From: Hanleya hanleyi
Taxonomy: Eukaryota > Mollusca > Polyplacophora > Lepidopleurida > Hanleyidae
DNA length: 64,000 nucleotides
NCBI GenBank assembly: GCA_036873755.1
Contig: JAVTVY010051717.1
Location: forward strand, 202,842 to 266,841
Direction of reading: 5' to 3'
The position numbers were made by a program, and so were the translations under genes. The stretch's first letter is position 1. Each line of letters starts with the position of its first letter. Under the pieces are notes generated by a model. That model was not told the origin of the DNA, did no database searches, and saw only the letters and a program-made list of their open reading frames with translations. Of the stretch, positions 33,933-46,540 are shown one piece after another.

Positions 33933-34268
33933 ACCTACGAAGTAGGCTACCATCTGCAAATTGTTCGGTAGTCAGTGAGTGAGTGAGGAAGTCCATCCGA
34001 ATCCTTTCGTCGGCAAAATAAGAAGAACCGTTGACGTTAGAACCTTGATTTTTTGCATGAAGGTGCATTAGGGGACTGTTACCAGCAAGTTCTGAGCTGG
34101 CCTACTTTTGATAAAAATTTATGGTGGTTTTTGATGAACATCACTGGTGATTCTATTTGTGTTGTGTCCATCTTAATATAGGCAAGATTTCAATTTGGGG
34201 CGGGGGGGGGGGGATTTTCAAGAGTTCAGTTCGCGTCGGAGTCTTAATACCTACCCTACTTCGTAGGT
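33933..34268. mobile_element. MITE with ACCTACGAAGTAGG ends
   Basis: ACCTACGAAGTAGG (33933-33946) recurs as its exact reverse complement at 34255-34268. The interior has GTCAGTGAGTGAGTGAGG and GAATCCTTTCGTCGGC. A truncated inverted copy lies at 1988-2150. It has no transposase. Confidence 0.75.
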
Positions 34269-34468
34269 CCTGTGACGTTAGTCACACGGCCATGTAGCAT
34301 ATACAAAACAATTTTCAATGGTTTATCGTATTTTCAGTCACAGTGAGATTAGCCTTTGAACATTCGGCCTCAAAATGAATAGGGTCTTGTTTGACCCATT
34401 GGGAACCAAAATTATATTTTCACGCAATATATCACGCAAGAACCAAGTTTGGTTTTGGTTTGATAAGA

Positions 34469-35387
34469 ATTACAAGCGTCTAGTCCGTCATTCATAATCC
34501 AGCTGTCGTCCATTAGAGAATATCCGCGTCCATAATCCAAAGACCTATTCCATTTTCCATACAACAGTATTAGCACCAAATTCAAAAAGACAATTATAGT
34601 ATACAAAATCATAGGCTTGTTTCCTGCAAGAGAGAAGCGGTCAACAGTTTTCAATGATGCCGGCAAGACATCATGATGTTCCAAAAATATCAAATCCGTA
34701 TCGCTGATCAGTATTCTTAATCCATAATATTCGTTGTAAAGTCGTCATCTAAAGAATGATGTATCTCAGTCACGCTTTGATTGTGACTGTTCATATGAGT
34801 ACCATGAGGATCTTGAAGTACATGGGTTCATACGGCCCCTAGCCCCGGGTTAAGCGGAATTAGACACAAGTTACGAAACGTAGCGCCATAGATCTTGCAC
34901 GCTACGTTCGTATTTTGCTATCAGCATGCGATATGTATCGCCAAATTTGAGAAACTTTGAGTATAGGCGCTTGGTGGAATAGCCCTGTTTTCTAAGTTTC
35001 TGCACCAGTGTTTTGTGACGTTGATTAAAATCGTCACATTTAACACAGGATCTAGCAAATGCTACTAAGCGAGATATGTATTCGCCATATGCAGGTCCCA
35101 CTGGAATATTACTGTCCAGAAAGGGATAGTTTACGATGTCGAAATTGTAATCATCTCTTTTGTCATCAAGTCGACGAGAGAGAATGCCCGCTTCATTTTT
35201 ATAGAGATATAGATCTAAATATGATGTGCCTATAGGGCTATCTGTAGTTTCTTTCAAATCCAGTGAAGGTGGATATATATCCTTCACTGCCTCATTTATA
35301 TAGCGATTATCCACAGCGAGAAGATCGTCTATATAGCGTTTGGTGAATGAGAAGGAACGGGCTTTGAATGGATCGGTTTTTGAAAGC
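34469..35387 (-). mobile_element. Penelope-like retroelement copy 2
   Basis: It is nearly identical to copy 1 over its 3' half, from the family 3' end (34469) to the KTDPFKARSFSF codons. There it breaks at about 35390 into unrelated repeat sequence. It is 5'-truncated. Confidence 0.85.
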
Positions 35388-35390
35388 CTC
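34871..35390 (-). CDS. Penelope-like RT, C-terminal half
   Basis: About 173 codons match the second half of the RT frame at 23.2-24.3 kb with few changes. They include the catalytic YIDD and the conserved YLDL, SNIPVGPAYG and FARSC blocks, ending in LWRYVS. GIPMG and everything before it are absent. The frame runs upstream to 35437 only through unrelated sequence, so the ATG there is not meaningful. It cannot encode an active enzyme. Confidence 0.8.
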
Positions 35391-36170
35391 GGGATAGCAT
35401 ATACACAATAATTCTCAATGATTTGCTGTAGTTTCAATCACAGTGACCTTGGTCTTTGATCTTTTGACCTCAAAATGAACAGGGATTCCTTAGCCACTGC
35501 AACAAGACATCCATTCAGAACTATAGGCACACTTGAGTTGTGATCTCCTAACCGCTGCAAGACCTGGATCAAGTCACTGAACAGTTCTTTGATGCACAGC
35601 CCCAGACAATCTAAATGTTTAAGTAACTTTTACCACGTCAGTATGACAGTTGTGTTCCCTGAAACATAGCCGGGGCATTTCACACCCCTAAAGCACATTT
35701 CCATGTGGTCATACACGTCGTATTTCTTGATCAAGGCGGCCCTATGCTTATCTGCTGGCCCAATGGAAATACATGTGTTTGACATAACTCCTGTAGCTCA
35801 GTATGCCCAAGCAGTAGTCTATTCATGGCAGTGGGAAAGCGTCTTTCATAGGAACTGTTCAATTATCTTAAATCAACACAATAACAGCCGTTGATCCACC
35901 TCCTGGGGTCCGGATCACAAAAATTTCCGCTCATTCGAAAGCACACGGAGCATGTCCAAATCTGGGGATTAACAGCCAATCGAACAGCCTCCATTAAACC
36001 TCGCACTGGACCAAGAGTCCAGATGCTTATACCATACTTTATGTTACGACAGTGCAGGGCAGTGACATCTTTCTGCAGTCACCGGGTTCACTGTTAAGGT
36101 GCATGCCTACTGGGAATTTCATTTCATTTTGGTTTCATACTCGGAGATTATGTAAGCAGTATGAAATATC
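35388..36170. other. No recognised gene
   Basis: It starts with an old repeat module (CACAGTGACCTTGGTC, CTCAAAATGAACAGGG). Nothing else is recognised. Confidence 0.4.
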
Positions 36171-36181
36171 CTGTTTGGCAT

Positions 36182-36483
36182 AGCCTATAGTATTGGACCC
36201 TTCCACGGAGGGCCAATGATCGGCTGATGCAGCAATAACATTTTCCCAGTTAGACGCCAGATTTTGAAATCGAAAACGAGGCCGCGCTTTGTCATCGGTC
36301 AACTGAGACAGTCACGTGGTTGTGTATGAAGATTGGGGTGGCACCTATAAATAGTGATCCAATGAGAATGCTCGTCTTAGTTTAAAATGGCGGGGTCGAA
36401 TGACCAATCACTGAAGGGGAGACAGCTGGAACAGTACACTATCACTGTTAATATCTTGATTTAACAGAGAGTACTAAAGTCTA
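36182..36483 (-). mobile_element. 302-bp element B with 11-bp target duplication
   Basis: It is the reverse complement of the element at 8836-9138, with about 90% identity by eye. A perfect duplication CTGTTTGGCAT flanks it (36171-36181 and 36484-36494). The interior has CCAAT, CACGTG and CTATAAATAG boxes. Confidence 0.8.
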
Positions 36484-36494
36484 CTGTTTGGCAT

Positions 36495-38058
36495 TGCATT
36501 TAAACTAGTCCAGGAATCAATTTCCTGCCAAACTGAAACAATCTCGAATGACAGAACAGCTAAAACGAAATCCTACAAGTCTGTCAGGGTTTTATTATCA
36601 CAGACAAAATACAAGATAATGTCCTACGAAATCGATGAATATACACCGTTATAACAATGGTACGCAAATTAAAAGAATAACAATACACTAAATCAACCTA
36701 ATTAGAGCCCTTATGAAACTTAAAGATGTAATCGACAAATTTTGTAAACTCTCACTTGTGTTTTTTTCAGCAGCCAAGCATGCTAAAGCAACATCGATTA
36801 TATATTTGAGAAGAGTGCGGTACAAATGCAAGAACATCCCGTCATGGCAATTTGAAACTCTGTCCTGCATGATGTTGGAGTGGTGCTAACGAATGTGAAT
36901 GCTGAACAGCTGTACAGGCATGCGATGTTATTTTTGAAGATAAATTTCTTCCATTTTCTCATGTATTTTATTTTATGACTGTCATATTACCTTTGTCACT
37001 TTCGTGAAGTGTAGGAAAATCGCTTCTGAACTAGTATTTGAGGCTGATTACATCTTTGAAACAGGTCTTAAGAATACGACAGCCAAATATAAGTACATGA
37101 ACTGAATGGATGCCTCTATTGAAACAACGTATTACAGATGCAAATAAATTGGAGCGATATGCAAGAGGTGGGAAAATTGACGAGGTCTGGCGACTAAAAC
37201 ATGTAAAAAGCAAGCATAGGACTATACAGGAAACCATTCGTCGACACCTAACATTCAGACCCGAGAATTCGGTGGATCAGCCGCGCTTTTATTGCAGCTG
37301 TTCATGTGGAGACTATGAAGTATCTACACGGCCCCTAGCACCGGCTTACGTGGAATTAGATACGCTCGCTTGGGAGCTTTGATGATAGATCAGCTCAAAC
37401 AACTTATCTGATGTTAATGGATGAGCATCGTGAACGTCTGATGGAGTGAATGCCTCAACATGGGGTAAACCTGGTGAATGCAGGAATATCCAGGAAAACT
37501 AACCTGCATGCCATTGCCTGACGTCGTACAGCTTAAATTTCCCACCAAAACAATAAACCTACACATATTTGTCGAGAGACACAAATAAAAACAAAAGACA
37601 AATAAAAACGACATTCAGAAAAAATGCAAAAATAACACCTTAACAACTACTACCATGTGACTACAGGCAACTGCTACAGAAAAAAACCTTTCAATACTCC
37701 CGGTCAACTATTACTTCAACATATATATAATTCATCATGGTCATCCAAGATCCGTATAACTAAAACTGTTTTTCCTAAACATAACAAAAAGCAGCTCAAT
37801 TTGGGCTAAATCATGTTTTCTCATTAATATACTGTAAAACTGCAAGGAATTGTAAGAGTGGTCTATACCCCAATCTTCAACTGGTCAGATAAACACACAA
37901 CAAGTAAATATCATATATTTCTTTACAACTAATTGGTTATTATTGCACCTCACTGTTGAAGCAATCTTGAGTACGAAATACGTTTTACTGTGTAAAAAAG
38001 ACTGCACCAGAGATGCACATTGTGTAAAAGAAATACACATACACACGGATCTGGAGAT
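36495..38058. other. AT-rich stretch, no recognised gene
   Basis: Several 60-90 codon frames occur, e.g. 36688-36870 (-) and 37110-37382 (+), none with a family motif. I cannot exclude an isolated exon. Confidence 0.35.
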
Positions 38059-38087
38059 ACACATCTACACTCACTGTGTAGATGTGT
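38059..38087. repeat. 12-bp perfect hairpin
   Basis: ACACATCTACAC, then TCACT, then GTGTAGATGTGT. Confidence 0.85.
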
Positions 38088-38838
38088 TTTTTAAGCATAC
38101 ATGTATGATACACATCCATATGCATATGCATTTTTGCCACATGATTCTTGTCAATATTAGAGGGTTCTATAATCTTCAGTATGAACAAGGTTACTCAAGT
38201 AGTGGACATTGTCCAGACACCTGCTACTTGACCTTTGACCTCCGTGCAGTCAGAGTCACGTGGCCAAAGATTTCTTTCGAACCAAAGTGAAACTGTGACC
38301 ATTGAGCCTGCATGTGTGTGTGTACAAACAGTACCGGGAACACCATTGTGCAGGTTCAAAGATAGCATTTCATGACTGCGATGTCACAGAGGTCAAAGGT
38401 CAAGTGGTGGGTTTCTGCCCATTCTCTTGTACTGATGAGGGATAAGAACAGTATACAAAACAATGCGATTATCATGCTTTCTTGGCTGCTGCTATGAAAG
38501 CATGTCTTAATCTATAAAATACCCACTGGGTTCAAATGTACCAACATGCATAATGAGATAAGTTTACTGCCAACACAAAAAATTATTAATAGACTACAAA
38601 TACATATGACAGGAATATGAGGATATATGAATATCAACTCTATGTGTACAAATTCGAGTCTCGCTCTCTGGAGACCCAGACAACTTTTACACAACAAATA
38701 CAAATCATAAAATAGTTCCGACAGAAAAATTCCATCAGCTTGGTCAAATATAATAACCTGTTCACTCTGGATTTAATGAATTGATTATCATGCATATTGA
38801 AAGAATAACAAAACAGCAAATATATATCTAAGTGTACC

Positions 38839-38872
38839 CTGGGACGAGTATAGAATTCTATATTCGTCCCAG
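38839..38872. mobile_element. 34-bp palindrome flanked by a 7-bp direct repeat
   Basis: A palindrome with one mismatch pair runs from CTGGGACGA through a central GAATTC to TCGTCCCAG. The same 7 bp, GTGTACC, precede and follow it. This is the layout of a minimal insertion consisting only of inverted ends. Confidence 0.7.
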
Positions 38873-39192
38873 GTGTACCGTAATTTTATCATTTTGGGAA
38901 AATTAGTATTTTCTCTATTAGTCGATGGTCTTTCCTGAATGCCTGAATGCTCTGCTCCTTTTCTGCACATATATGCCAATGGAATTTGACAAGGGCTTTT
39001 CCATATTTTGAACTATTTGTTCAATGGACAAAATAAAAAATTATGCGCAATATATATACATAACTTTAATATCACACTCAACTTTGCATTGATTCAAGAT
39101 TTTCCATTTCTTCACAGATTTTGAAAGATAATACTGAAATTGATTGCTGCAGGAAGAATAATTATTTCATTCATGGAAATAAATGTGCAAAC

Positions 39193-39228
39193 CAGGGACC
39201 GTATAATAGTATTATTATACGGTCCCTG
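39193..39228. mobile_element. 36-bp palindrome flanked by a 7-bp direct repeat
   Basis: Perfect 16-bp arms run from CAGGGACCG to CGGTCCCTG with a GTAT loop. TGCAAAC precedes and follows it. It has the same design as the palindrome 350 bp upstream, with similar ends. Confidence 0.75.
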
Positions 39229-39235
39229 TGCAAAC

Positions 39236-40210
39236 TGATTATCAGATTAGGGAAGACTAACTCCAATCTGATTCAGTTAATATCATATTATTTGATGTCA
39301 CCACTTTGCAGATATTCTGTTGAAAAGTATACAAGACATGGTGGCGGTAGATTGAGGGGGTGTTGGGGTGGAGAGATTTATATTCCCACATCCCTAAATA
39401 TTATATAACAAATGGATGATGGTAATCCCTCTAATAATTCAATCGCAGGAAGTGAAATCTCCCACCATAAAATCTGGGGGTGATCAAATTTATTGGAACA
39501 TTTATTTATTTTTGTTGTTTTTTTGTTATTTCAATGATTTAAGAGGGTGATTAAATTTATTACCACACCCCGATTGAATTTTGTCCACAGAATTGGGAGT
39601 GATGGAATTTTGTTACGGAGATAGAATTTTTAAAGTGATTATTGCAGTCCAAATTGTCTTATACTGTATGTACCGGTACAAAAAAAGTCCATACTTTTGA
39701 TTAGAAATTTGACCGCATATCTGTGAAGTCTTTTTTTAAACTGCGATTTATAAATATTTCTGAACAGTATGACATCTATAATGGCAAGAGAGACTTCAAG
39801 TTTTACTGTCGGGGTGAAATTGTTTCATTTTGCAATCTATTTTTCATAAACTGGCAAGGCTGATAGTGTTGATTTGGCTATGTTTAAAACATCCCGATTG
39901 TTTTCAAATGTACCCTAGCTGCATCTAATGGTGGGGGTACTTTGACATTTCCATGGTCATTACCTTTCAGGAAATTAACCTATGCTGTCACAGAGCTGGA
40001 GGGTGCTAATTGCAAGGCTAAAAGGATGCCTCGGGATGTTTGCATAATTTTTGATAATTTTTTTTTATTCTGTTGCATAACAACTTAAGGAAAACAATTG
40101 CAGACTAATTGGCAAGTGCACAGACATACACGGTCACATGACAAAGACATTAAATACTGATGAGATGGGTTCACTGAGGGCAAAATTTGATTGAAGATAC
40201 AAACGTTCTC
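39236..40210. other. AT-rich stretch, no recognised gene
   Basis: Nothing recognisable apart from poly-T runs. Confidence 0.4.
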
Positions 40211-40221
40211 CAGTGACATGC

Positions 40222-40472
40222 GGGTGAGTGAGTGAGTGAATGAGATTTAATGTCGCTTTCAACTATATTTCAGTCATATCACGACGTTGGGTCCTATATT
40301 CCTTCTCACACCCGAGAGGGGTCCCATTCCTTTTCACACCTGGGAACCCCACGGGTGCGTCAGTTAGTCGCCTCTTACGACAAGCTGTCTGAGGAGCTGA
40401 GGTCTATTCTCACCATGACCTGCGGTGTGCACAATGACACCCCATGTCAATCCCCGGAAGCCCCACGGGGCG
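40222..40472 (+). mobile_element. SINE copy 3
   Basis: An 11-bp perfect duplication CAGTGACATGC flanks it (40211-40221 and 40473-40483). The head is GGGTGAGTGAGTGAGTGA, the body is the same as the other copies, and it ends in CCCCACGGGG. It has no poly-A tail. Confidence 0.92.
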
Positions 40473-40483
40473 CAGTGACATGC

Positions 40484-41425
40484 AGCTGACAAAGACCCAA
40501 GTTAGATCTGAACTATGCTATTGGATCCACTTCCCAGTGCTTGAGAGCCCCAAAATCAAGGTTCACTATCTTTCAAACAAAATAAAAGGCCAATTATACA
40601 AATTACAGTGAGAATTTTTTTTTTCTGCTTTCTTTTTTGAGAAAACTAAATTTGGCTCCAAACTGCCTCTAGATGAATAAAACCCGGACTCATCTCTCAT
40701 TCCAGGTTTTCAATATGCTTTGGATTCCTGAACTGGCTGAAGCTCAAACTTCCAGGCTGTCCTACAGCGCTGTGCCATAGGTTAATATTCAGGCCAGCTG
40801 TATGGATAACGCTTCAAAATAGAGCAAACACCTATTAAAATTGCCTATCAGGAATACAGCATTCCATACACTGATGTGTGGACTTACTTAGTGGACCCCA
40901 CTTACTGTTCAACTCACAAATATTATGTAGGTCATCATCAGCAGTGTATGAACAAAACAAAATGTTGACCTACATACATGTACATATATATTCATGTGTG
41001 AATGGAGTCCATTACATTCATTCATTCTCCGGTTTTTGAGAATAACTGGCCAAGCTCCCAGCATGCCGTAGCAAAAAATAATATCGGAATTTTTTTGGAA
41101 TTAAGTGCCAGTTTTACATGCATAGAAATTTCAGGATGAAAACATCTGCTTTTAATAGAAAACTTTGGAAATAGGCAAGGGTAAAAAAAGTTGTGATGTA
41201 AGTTCTTCCGAAGTTCATGTATATTGTGATGTCTAGCCAGATGAAAGTAGAAGTAACATTGCAGCTAAACAAACATAGTGGATAATCAAATGATTGATTG
41301 ATGGCCCAGTCTATGTAGACCTCTTAACCTTGTCTAGGTGCGAGAGTTGAGTATATCTGCCCTTAGAGATATGAAATTCAGAAAAACTGTGAAATCCCGG
41401 GTGTAATTTGATACAACTCTTTTGC
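40484..41425. other. AT-rich stretch, no recognised gene
   Basis: No motif, RNA gene or repeat identified. Confidence 0.4.
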
Positions 41426-41429
41426 ATTG

Positions 41430-41643
41430 TCAGGCCTCAATTTAAGGTGGTAACCTGTTTTCAGGTTGCCTGGAGGTTGCCATATGAAAAATAGTGGTAA
41501 CCTATTTTCAGGTCCCCATAATTTTGACTAATAATATGACATTAGGTTAATAATTATGCAATAGGTTCCCCCAGGTTACCAGTGTAGATTTCATGGTAAC
41601 CTGTTGAGAGGTTACCATCAGCACTCCTTAAATTGAGGCCTGA
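41430..41643. mobile_element. MITE with TCAGGCCTCAATTTAAGG ends
   Basis: TCAGGCCTCAATTTAAGG at 41430 recurs inverted, ending at 41643. The interior has several GGTAACCTG / CAGGTTACC units in both orientations. ATTGT occurs on both sides. CAGG-type ends suggest a hAT-related non-autonomous element. Confidence 0.75.
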
Positions 41644-41714
41644 TTGTAGTTTGCATAAAACAGCCTACCATTATACATTTAACCTTTCATGGAGCCCATA
41701 CTTTTTACAAAGTC

Positions 41715-41925
41715 CCAGGGCTGTAGCCAGGATTTACTGAGGGGTGGTTCGCCTTCACTCGATCCAAAAGGGCACATCAGGGGGTTCACTGTATAGGGAA
41801 AAGGGGCAAATAGGGGGTTCGCTTCAGTGTTTGAAAAGGGCATTTATAGGAGAAAAATATATAAAATCTCCGAAAGGGGGGTTCGCCCGAACCCAAAACC
41901 CCCCTTGGCTACGGGCCTGTTTGAT
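41715..41925. mobile_element. hAT-like MITE (GTAGCCA ends)
   Basis: CAGGGCTGTAGCCAGG at the left and CTTGGCTACGGGCCTG at the right are inverted counterparts. The interior is rich in GGGGGTTCG. Elements with CAGGCCCGTAGCC ends are widespread in marine invertebrates. Confidence 0.7.
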
Positions 41926-44500
41926 ACAACATTGTTTGCCTTTTATTTTGCATATAACAGCCTACTATTAAGCAATAAATTAATTAATTGGGAAGTTTTG
42001 TAACTACTTCGTCCTTTATCTGAAAACTGGAGTAATTTTGAAAGATTGTTGGCTATATTTAAATAATTTAATGAAAATGCCCAGATCATAGATGCACGAG
42101 ATTTCGATACACTGCTGTGCGAGAGCATGAGACAGATGTCCAATGCACATGTCTCTTGCCCAATGCATGAGAGTTGATAGGTCTGTACAGCTAAATTGGT
42201 TCAAGTTTGCACAATTAGGTTGCTCAACTACATGCAGATGTAATTAGCGAATGACTACTGAAAGTATCCTTTAGTCACCATTCTTCATTCAACTGAGATA
42301 AAGTGGTCTTTTAACATGTTTAAGTGCTGAAATTTTCAGAGATTTTGTATATATGGGAAGGTTCATGGCTTGTCATCCACCAAATATTTTCAACTATAAA
42401 ACCTCCAATTTCTCATCCATAGCTAATGGATAACTGACTGACAACTATTACCCAAAGGAAACAGTGTTCTATCCTGACAAATTTGAGTCCTTATTTGAGT
42501 GTTTATCAAGTCTTTGTTTAAACCTGGCAAACACTTCAAATTTATTGGCATGGATATCAGGACAGAAGCCTCATTGTGTTTTGATGGTGTTTGGTAAAAT
42601 CAAGAAACATGCATAGAACAAATCAGATTTCATTTTGAAGGACCACAGGTAGGTCCATCATGTATGATACCGTCAATCGAGTAAAGTATGCGTGCAATAT
42701 ACTTGCTCCTTTTCAATACTTGGTGGTCATACATGACGGATAGACCCACACAGTGAGACCCTGGCAAGCTACATGAAGACGGACAGATCACAGAAGCCTG
42801 AAAAACTGCTGTTTTAGGATATCAGGACCTCTGCATTAGAGTACTTCATCATCCTAGCTCTCTGTGGACCTTCACCCATGATATTCAGGCCGGTGATAAT
42901 TAATGGTTTGTTTCCCGTAACCAGCCCTCATCTATATTTTGAGGGCAAATAATTAAAATCCATGAGGGATTTACATTATCATGAGTAAAGCTTGCTCATT
43001 TTCTTCATATTCGTATACAATTGGTTTGCAAGTTAATAATTAATAACTATCGCACTCAGCAGGTGTATTTTTACAAGCAAGGTTACGCGAAACAAACAAT
43101 TAATTAACAGTGGCCTCACCCAGTAGAATTGGTGTTCAAATAAAAGTGGTGGTTGACCATATTAAACTAGAGAAAGTTTATGAACATATTAAAATTGTTT
43201 AATTTTTTCCAAAACGATGCCAGGATTAAGTCTGCTTTATACAACAAGTCAATCCATTCTGTCTCATGTTTTGACAGTTGCATACATGTAGATTGGCCTT
43301 AATGAAAAAAAGGTTGAGTATACATTTGTGTGCGATATTAAATATACATGCATACTGGACTGCCCCATTTTAAAACAGGCTAATTTATTATATAAAGTGA
43401 ACATATAATACGTTGATAAAATAATTCACGCTTAAAATCCAAGTACATGTACAATAAATCCGCTTATACATGTTACATATCTGTACAACAAAGTGTGAAT
43501 TCAAAGTCTATCATAAACCTTAACAAAAAAGTTACAAATTTTACAGTGTACAAATTTATGATCAGGACAATAAACAATTTACATTATTGTAATACAATAT
43601 AGACTTAGAACATGCATACTTCATTATAGACAGCGTATATAAAAAATATAAATTACAATCTATTCTTGGTGTTTTCGGCAATATTCAGAGTCAATTTATC
43701 GTACAATATTGAAATTTCACACAGTAAAAAATATCAGTCCTAGTAACTTTATTCCAAAGTATAAAATCCTTCCAGTACATGTAGTTCTGGAAGAATCGCA
43801 AAAACAAATAGATGGGGGATTTGCGGGTTGCATGTTATAACATTGGTAGATTCATGTCATCTGACGTAATACGTATGTGGCCCCAAACTAACATGGAACA
43901 GGGATTGGTGATTTTCGTCTGTTCTCAACAGATTTTCATAAAATACAGATATAAAACTACATGTACTATTTGTTACTTTATATACCGAGTGTGAAAATTC
44001 AACATGGTATGAGAAATCGACCCCAAAATACAATGTATCTATCTACAATGTCTAGAATAGAAGCTCTAGTAGAGACCATAGTGTAATAATGCTAGATATT
44101 TGGGCTTTCGCTCTATAAACAATTCGCGAGTCTTACACCAAATCCTTGCCACTAGCCAGCACGGCTGGAAGGACAAATCTTGTTTGTAAGCGGACACACA
44201 AAATTAAAGATCTAGCCCCAGTCACGCTTTAATTTGCCGTGCCTGGTAACATATAGTATTCCCCACTTTACTGCATTAGCACTTTGCATTGACAATTAAA
44301 TTAATGTTGGGTTACATAAAACAATGTTCCCCGGTCACATAGCTGACCATGTTAGCATGGAAGCACAAATTATAGAACTGGAAGATCGAGTGATAAAACA
44401 TGGTCCGGTTTGATTTGAGGATTATGGTTGTGAATAGCTCATTAAGTTTGTCTTTTGTTTACCATCATGTTGGTCGTCACCTTTATAGTATACTACACAG
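41926..44500. other. AT-rich stretch, no recognised gene
   Basis: GATACAACA..TTTGC and CAGCCTACTATTA at 41925-41970 echo 41407-41430 and 41655-41675, so a duplication brackets the two MITEs. Otherwise nothing is recognised. Confidence 0.4.
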
Positions 44501-44559
44501 CAAAATATTCACCAGCCAGTACAGTGTGGTTCACAAATGAACAGTACTGGCAAGAAAGG

Positions 44560-44760
44560 TGCTATTACCAGTGCTCCGGTTTACTGTATTAACCGCACAG
44601 TTAGCATGGTAGTTACCATCCGGTGGGCGACTGGACAGTACCATTCATTTGGTAACTGGACGGTTACCAGATAGTTACTGTATGGTAACTGGTCGGTAAC
44701 TCTCAGGTAACCAGCATGTGAATAACCTGTCAGTAACTGAACAGTACCTGCCAGTGGAGT
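44560..44760. repeat. GGTAAC/GTTACC-rich low-order repeat
   Basis: GGTAACTGG, GGTTACCAG, CAGTAACTG and similar 8-9 mers recur in both orientations. The unit is irregular. Confidence 0.5.
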
Positions 44761-44819
44761 AGCATCTATACTGTTAGGGGACCTTTCCTACCAGTTCTCT
44801 TCAGTTAATGTGGACTGTA

Positions 44820-45079
44820 TGGGTGAGTGAGTGAGTGAGTGAATATGATTTAACTTCGCTTTCAACTATATTTCAGTCATATCACGACGTTGGGTTCTAT
44901 TCCTTTTCACACCCGGGAACCACATGGGTGGGGTCCTATTCCTTTTCACACCCGGGAACCCCACGGGTGCCTCAGTCGCCTCTTATGACAAGCTGTCTGA
45001 GGAGCTGAGACCTATTCTTACCATGACCTGCGGTGTGCACGACGACATCCCAGGTCAATTCCGGGAAGCCCCACAGGGC
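44820..45079 (+). mobile_element. SINE copy 4
   Basis: TGGACTGTA flanks it (44811-44819 and 45080-45088). It has four GTGA units at the head and the CCGGGAACC module duplicated, as in copy 1, with CACATGGG/CCACGGG variants. It ends in CCCCACAGGGC. Confidence 0.9.
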
Positions 45080-45088
45080 TGGACTGTA

Positions 45089-46056
45089 CGTGCTGGCTGG
45101 TGAAGGTAACCAGCTGGAAATGGCTGGTGAAAGTTTGACTGTGTAATATTAATCGGACTTCCAAAGCAGTTACATGTACATAAAATAGTTTTCAACAAAC
45201 TTTCTATTTTACCATTTTAATACTTCAAATACCGTACTCAACACCTGGAAAATACACCAGAGGTGATGATAAAAAAAAGCTTATCATGAGACTTACAATG
45301 TATCATTATTATATCATCAAACTTCGCAATCACAATTTTCTATTATGAAATCACATGTACAGTGATCAAATTTATTAAACGGTCCAGAATCATTCAGGTA
45401 CAATGTAATCCATTATTGCTTCGATGTTTCCATACTTTCTGAAGGGGGGGGGTATAAAAAGAGTGAATTCAGGTTGTTTAATCATGTTGGAAAAAGTAGG
45501 GTTTTTTTGTACATGTATTCACTAGTTCACTACCTCCTAATTGTTTTGCAGAACACTTCAATGGCCCCACATAATGATCTCTCTAATTCAATTGATCACC
45601 ATCTAATACCATATACGGATACATTTAATACTGGCCTTAAATCAAATACATACATGTATGAACTCTGTGGTTCTATAATTATAAAATCCAAACTAATAGA
45701 CAAATGTGCTAACTGCACTTACATCTATATATCTTGGATTGAAGTTTACATAATACTGGTCACAATAGGAACCCTTGCTGAACACCAACAAACCAACACA
45801 TATTTCTCCATTAAACTTAGAATATACAAAGCTCTTTTGTAAATTTTTGGGCTTTTCTCGATTCTTGAGCCATTCAAACATCTCAAATGCTTGACCAAAC
45901 TTAACTTTTTGACAAGTATAAAACATGATAAAAGTGTTATAAAACTTGCCCAAAACCAAACAATATACAGCAAAAACAGAAATGGGCACAAAGACATGGA
46001 AGACAACCAATTTCCAGCAGTCACTGTTTACTTGCCAAACTATATATAGCCAATCT
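45089..46056. other. No recognised gene; TATA-like box at 45451
   Basis: GGGGTATAAAAAGAG at about 45449-45462 resembles a TATA box. A 122-codon frame at 45474-45842 follows but has no recognisable features, so this is probably coincidence. Confidence 0.3.
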
Positions 46057-46540
46057 CTCTATCTGAGAGTGATCACTCTTGGTTAGACGCCACTATTAAA
46101 AGTCCTTACTATATTATGTAGTAAATTTGGCTGGCACATCCCCAGAAAAACCTATTCCCAGTATTTCGTTGCAACAAATGACCTACGGTACCTTGCTGGA
46201 AAGACAGACTTGTTCTGTCAAATTTATCGGCAATTTGAACATATGATGAGCGGCTCGATTTCGAACCAGCTGCCATGATAGACAATCACCCGGCAGAAAC
46301 TAAAAATGCCCTTAAAAACCATGGGGGCAACCGACAAAAAGCTGTCACAATGTTGCTGTCTGCAGACACCTTTCCAGCTTTTTGTATATTCTTCTTTGTC
46401 AAATAATCCAAAAAGAATTTCAACATATATGATACCAACCATTCCTTCCTGGGATGAATAACAGCCAATCAGCAGACACCCTGTTTTCTGCCGTATTTCA
46501 TCTTCTATACACACTTAATAATGGCGTCTAACCTCTTGCT
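46057..46540. repeat. Inverted repeat pair around GGTTAGACGCCA
   Basis: GGTTAGACGCCACTATTAA (46081-46099) pairs with TTAATAATGGCGTCTAACC (46515-46533). Outside the left copy is the palindrome AGAGTGATCACTCT. It is probably a small DNA element without ORF. Confidence 0.6.

Noticed and set aside
35388..35437. ATG start for the Penelope-like RT at 35437
   Set aside because: Sequence upstream of about 35390 is an unrelated repeat; homology to copy 1 begins after it.
45449..45842. TATA box followed by a 122-codon gene
   Set aside because: The frame has no recognisable motif, an AT-rich codon mix and no splice or poly(A) support; the TATA match alone is weak.
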